DNA of 6,025 nucleotides from an uncultured Clostridia bacterium (GTDB lineage Bacteria > Bacillota > Clostridia > Oscillospirales > Acutalibacteraceae), in contig CAMMKL010000138.1 in NCBI GenBank assembly GCA_946497265.1, positions 1 to 6,025 on the forward strand, in the 5' to 3' direction. A program made the position numbers and the translations under genes. Numbering within the stretch: the first letter of the stretch is position 1; each line of letters begins with the position of its first letter. Of this stretch, positions 5,065-6,025 are shown in pieces. The notes under the pieces were generated by a model. It did not search any database, had not been told where the DNA came from, and saw nothing but the letters and a program-made list of their open reading frames with translations.

Positions 5065-5101
5065 CAATCATTATCTTGAATTGCAAAAAGGAGGAAACAT
5101 C

Positions 5102-5497
5102 ATGAAAAAAATCGTAAAACGTTTGGTATCCTTAACCTGCGTCGCCGCATTGGCGGCAACCTGCTGCGTGGGGGCGTCGGCAAAAGACTATAATAGCACG
5201 GTGGGCAATTTTCCTTGGTCTGCAAGTATTACCTTGATTAATCCGAATACTTATTTTGGCTATTTTACTGTTTCAACCAGTGGTGGATGGAGTTCTGTTT
5301 ATAACAGTACCGTTGGAGTAAAAGCGAATTATAACCATGCCTCTGGTCCTAACCAGACGGACGGCTGGGTATATGCTGAAGGAAATAAGACCAGCATCAC
5401 CTATGACTGTATCCATTCTCCCAGCGTTTCCAATCAAAACAGCCAACACTATGTTGCCATAAATGGGGCTTCTAACTCTGTCAGTCTATATTTATAA
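5102..5497 (+). CDS. Small secreted protein of unknown family (131 aa)
   Basis: The product starts with a clear Sec signal peptide: MKKIVKRLVSL, a hydrophobic core to about residue 24, and an ASA cleavage site (25-27). That leaves a mature protein of about 104 residues beginning KDYNSTVG. The mature part is rich in Ser, Asn, Thr, Tyr and Gly with few charges, suggesting an extracellular beta-rich protein. YNSTVG occurs twice (30-35 and 67-72) with different codons. The mature chain has one cysteine (C103), so no internal disulfide. The start at 5102 is chosen over an in-frame ATG at 5081 because GGAGG (5090-5094) precedes it at normal spacing. The family is not recognised. A GGW and NYNH pattern faintly recalls lactococcin-972-type bacteriocins, but I do not consider that established. 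A lipoprotein gene lies 76 bp downstream. Confidence 0.8.
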   Translation: MKKIVKRLVSLTCVAALAATCCVGASAKDYNSTVGNFPWSASITLINPNTYFGYFTVSTSGGWSSVYNSTVGVKANYNHASGPNQTDGWVYAEGNKTSITYDCIHSPSVSNQNSQHYVAINGASNSVSLYL

Positions 5498-5510
5498 ATT
5501 ACCAGTTTAA

Positions 5511-5550
5511 TGTGAGGTACCAGTGGCCAAATAGTCGCTGGCACCTCGCA
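5511..5550 (+). other. Long intergenic stem-loop lacking a U-tract
   Basis: The arms 5511-5527 and 5534-5550 form a 17-position stem with one A-C mismatch and several G-T wobbles, closing a CAAATA loop. It starts 13 bases after the secreted-protein stop codon. ATTCTGAAAAC follows it, so it lacks the T-run of an intrinsic terminator. It more likely stabilises the upstream mRNA or attenuates passage into the lipoprotein gene. Confidence 0.6.
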
Positions 5551-5573
5551 TTCTGAAAACAAGGAAGTACATT

Positions 5574-6025
5574 ATGAAGCCAAAACAATTAAAATCCCTC
5601 CTGGCAGTGATCCTTGCCTGCCTTCTTCTCTTCTCGGCATCCTGCTCTAGGCCCGCCGGAGAGGCTAAGGATGACAGTGAATGGGCAAACCGGGACACCT
5701 GGCTGACGAGCGGTACAGCCTCGGAGCAGGGATACTATTACTTGCAGGAGAACCATTTCCTCAGCTTTTTTGATTTTGCCTCCCAAAAGAGCGTCTGCCT
5801 CTGCGACAAAACCGGCTGCACCCACCGGGACGGCGACTGCCGCGCGTATATGCTCTCCGCCACCCCCACCCGCATGTTTTTCTATAACGACTCGCTCTAC
5901 TTTTTCGAAGCGAGGCAGGACGGCCTGAAGCTCACACGGCGGGACGCCGACGGCGGCAACTACGAGGAGATCCTCACCCTGATGGAGGGGAAGCAGGAGG
6001 CGGAAACCACACTGGATCTGGCCGA
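5574..6025 (+). CDS. Lipoprotein with N-terminal Cys/His cluster (3' end beyond window)
   Basis: The first 150 codons are present and open at the right edge. Residues 1-24 are a lipoprotein signal: MKPKQLKSLL, a hydrophobic core, then the lipobox FSASC with C24 as the predicted lipidated residue. The mature protein would be anchored on the outer face of the membrane. Soon after comes YYYLQEN (54-60) and then a cluster with the pattern C-x-C-x4-C-x-H-x4-C (C75, C77, C82, H84, C89). Alternating aromatic stretches follow (MFFYNDSLYFFEA, 101-113), resembling beta-propeller-like strands. Clostridial lipoproteins with this kind of C-CTH-C block followed by YYNGKLY-type repeats are common and functionally uncharacterised. 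AAGGAAG precedes the start at proper spacing. It probably belongs to the same transcript as the secreted protein upstream, with the stem at 5511-5550 between them. Confidence 0.8.
   Translation, partial: MKPKQLKSLLAVILACLLLFSASCSRPAGEAKDDSEWANRDTWLTSGTASEQGYYYLQENHFLSFFDFASQKSVCLCDKTGCTHRDGDCRAYMLSATPTRMFFYNDSLYFFEARQDGLKLTRRDADGGNYEEILTLMEGKQEAETTLDLA

Noticed and set aside
5102..5497. Secreted protein as a lactococcin-972-type bacteriocin
   Set aside because: Only a faint GGW and NYNH resemblance was seen, and no transporter or immunity gene is visible in the window. The call was not supported.

Overview
The window looks like chromosomal DNA of an anaerobic Firmicute of the class Clostridia, plausibly the Oscillospiraceae/Ruminococcaceae. 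The evidence is strong GGAGG ribosome binding sites, sigma-A type promoters, moderately GC-rich genes separated by AT-rich gaps, and families typical of gut Clostridia: a NifU-like/GGGtGRT pair, a DUF1015 protein, and a lipoprotein with a Cys/His motif after its N-terminus. No RNA gene, CRISPR array, insertion sequence, integrase or origin was recognised. The taxonomic placement is inference.

Layout. (1) At the left edge, on the minus strand, a 43-codon ORF encodes a BirA-type winged-helix start that stops at TAA. It is either a decayed gene or a very short HTH protein. (2) A gap of about 500 bp follows. It holds a leftward promoter, an inverted-repeat cluster, a 20-bp tandem direct repeat, a 13-bp palindrome and a near-consensus rightward promoter. 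(3) A two-gene plus-strand operon encodes a NifU-like Fe-S scaffold homologue and a GGGtGRT-family protein, and ends at a strong intrinsic terminator. (4) A gap of about 530 bp without a convincing gene contains an orphan terminator-like hairpin and two small perfect hairpins. (5) A minus-strand pair, transcribed from a near-consensus promoter at 4698-4726, encodes a DUF1015 protein and a small three-helix membrane protein. (6) A very AT-rich divergent promoter region carries two tandem rightward promoters and a structured leader of about 160 nt. (7) A plus-strand cell-surface locus encodes a 131-aa secreted protein of unknown family. A long stem without a U-tract follows, then a lipoprotein that runs off the right edge.

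How the genes fit together. The NifU-like and GGGtGRT genes are adjacent, share a promoter and terminator, and almost certainly work together in an Fe-S related role that remains undefined. The scaffold has an altered cysteine pattern compared with IscU/SufU. DUF1015 and the membrane protein are co-transcribed; their joint role is unknown. The secreted protein and lipoprotein form an envelope module whose leader RNA and intergenic stem suggest post-transcriptional control. The least explained parts are this module, the cysteine rearrangement in the scaffold, and the structured gap at 2452-2985.
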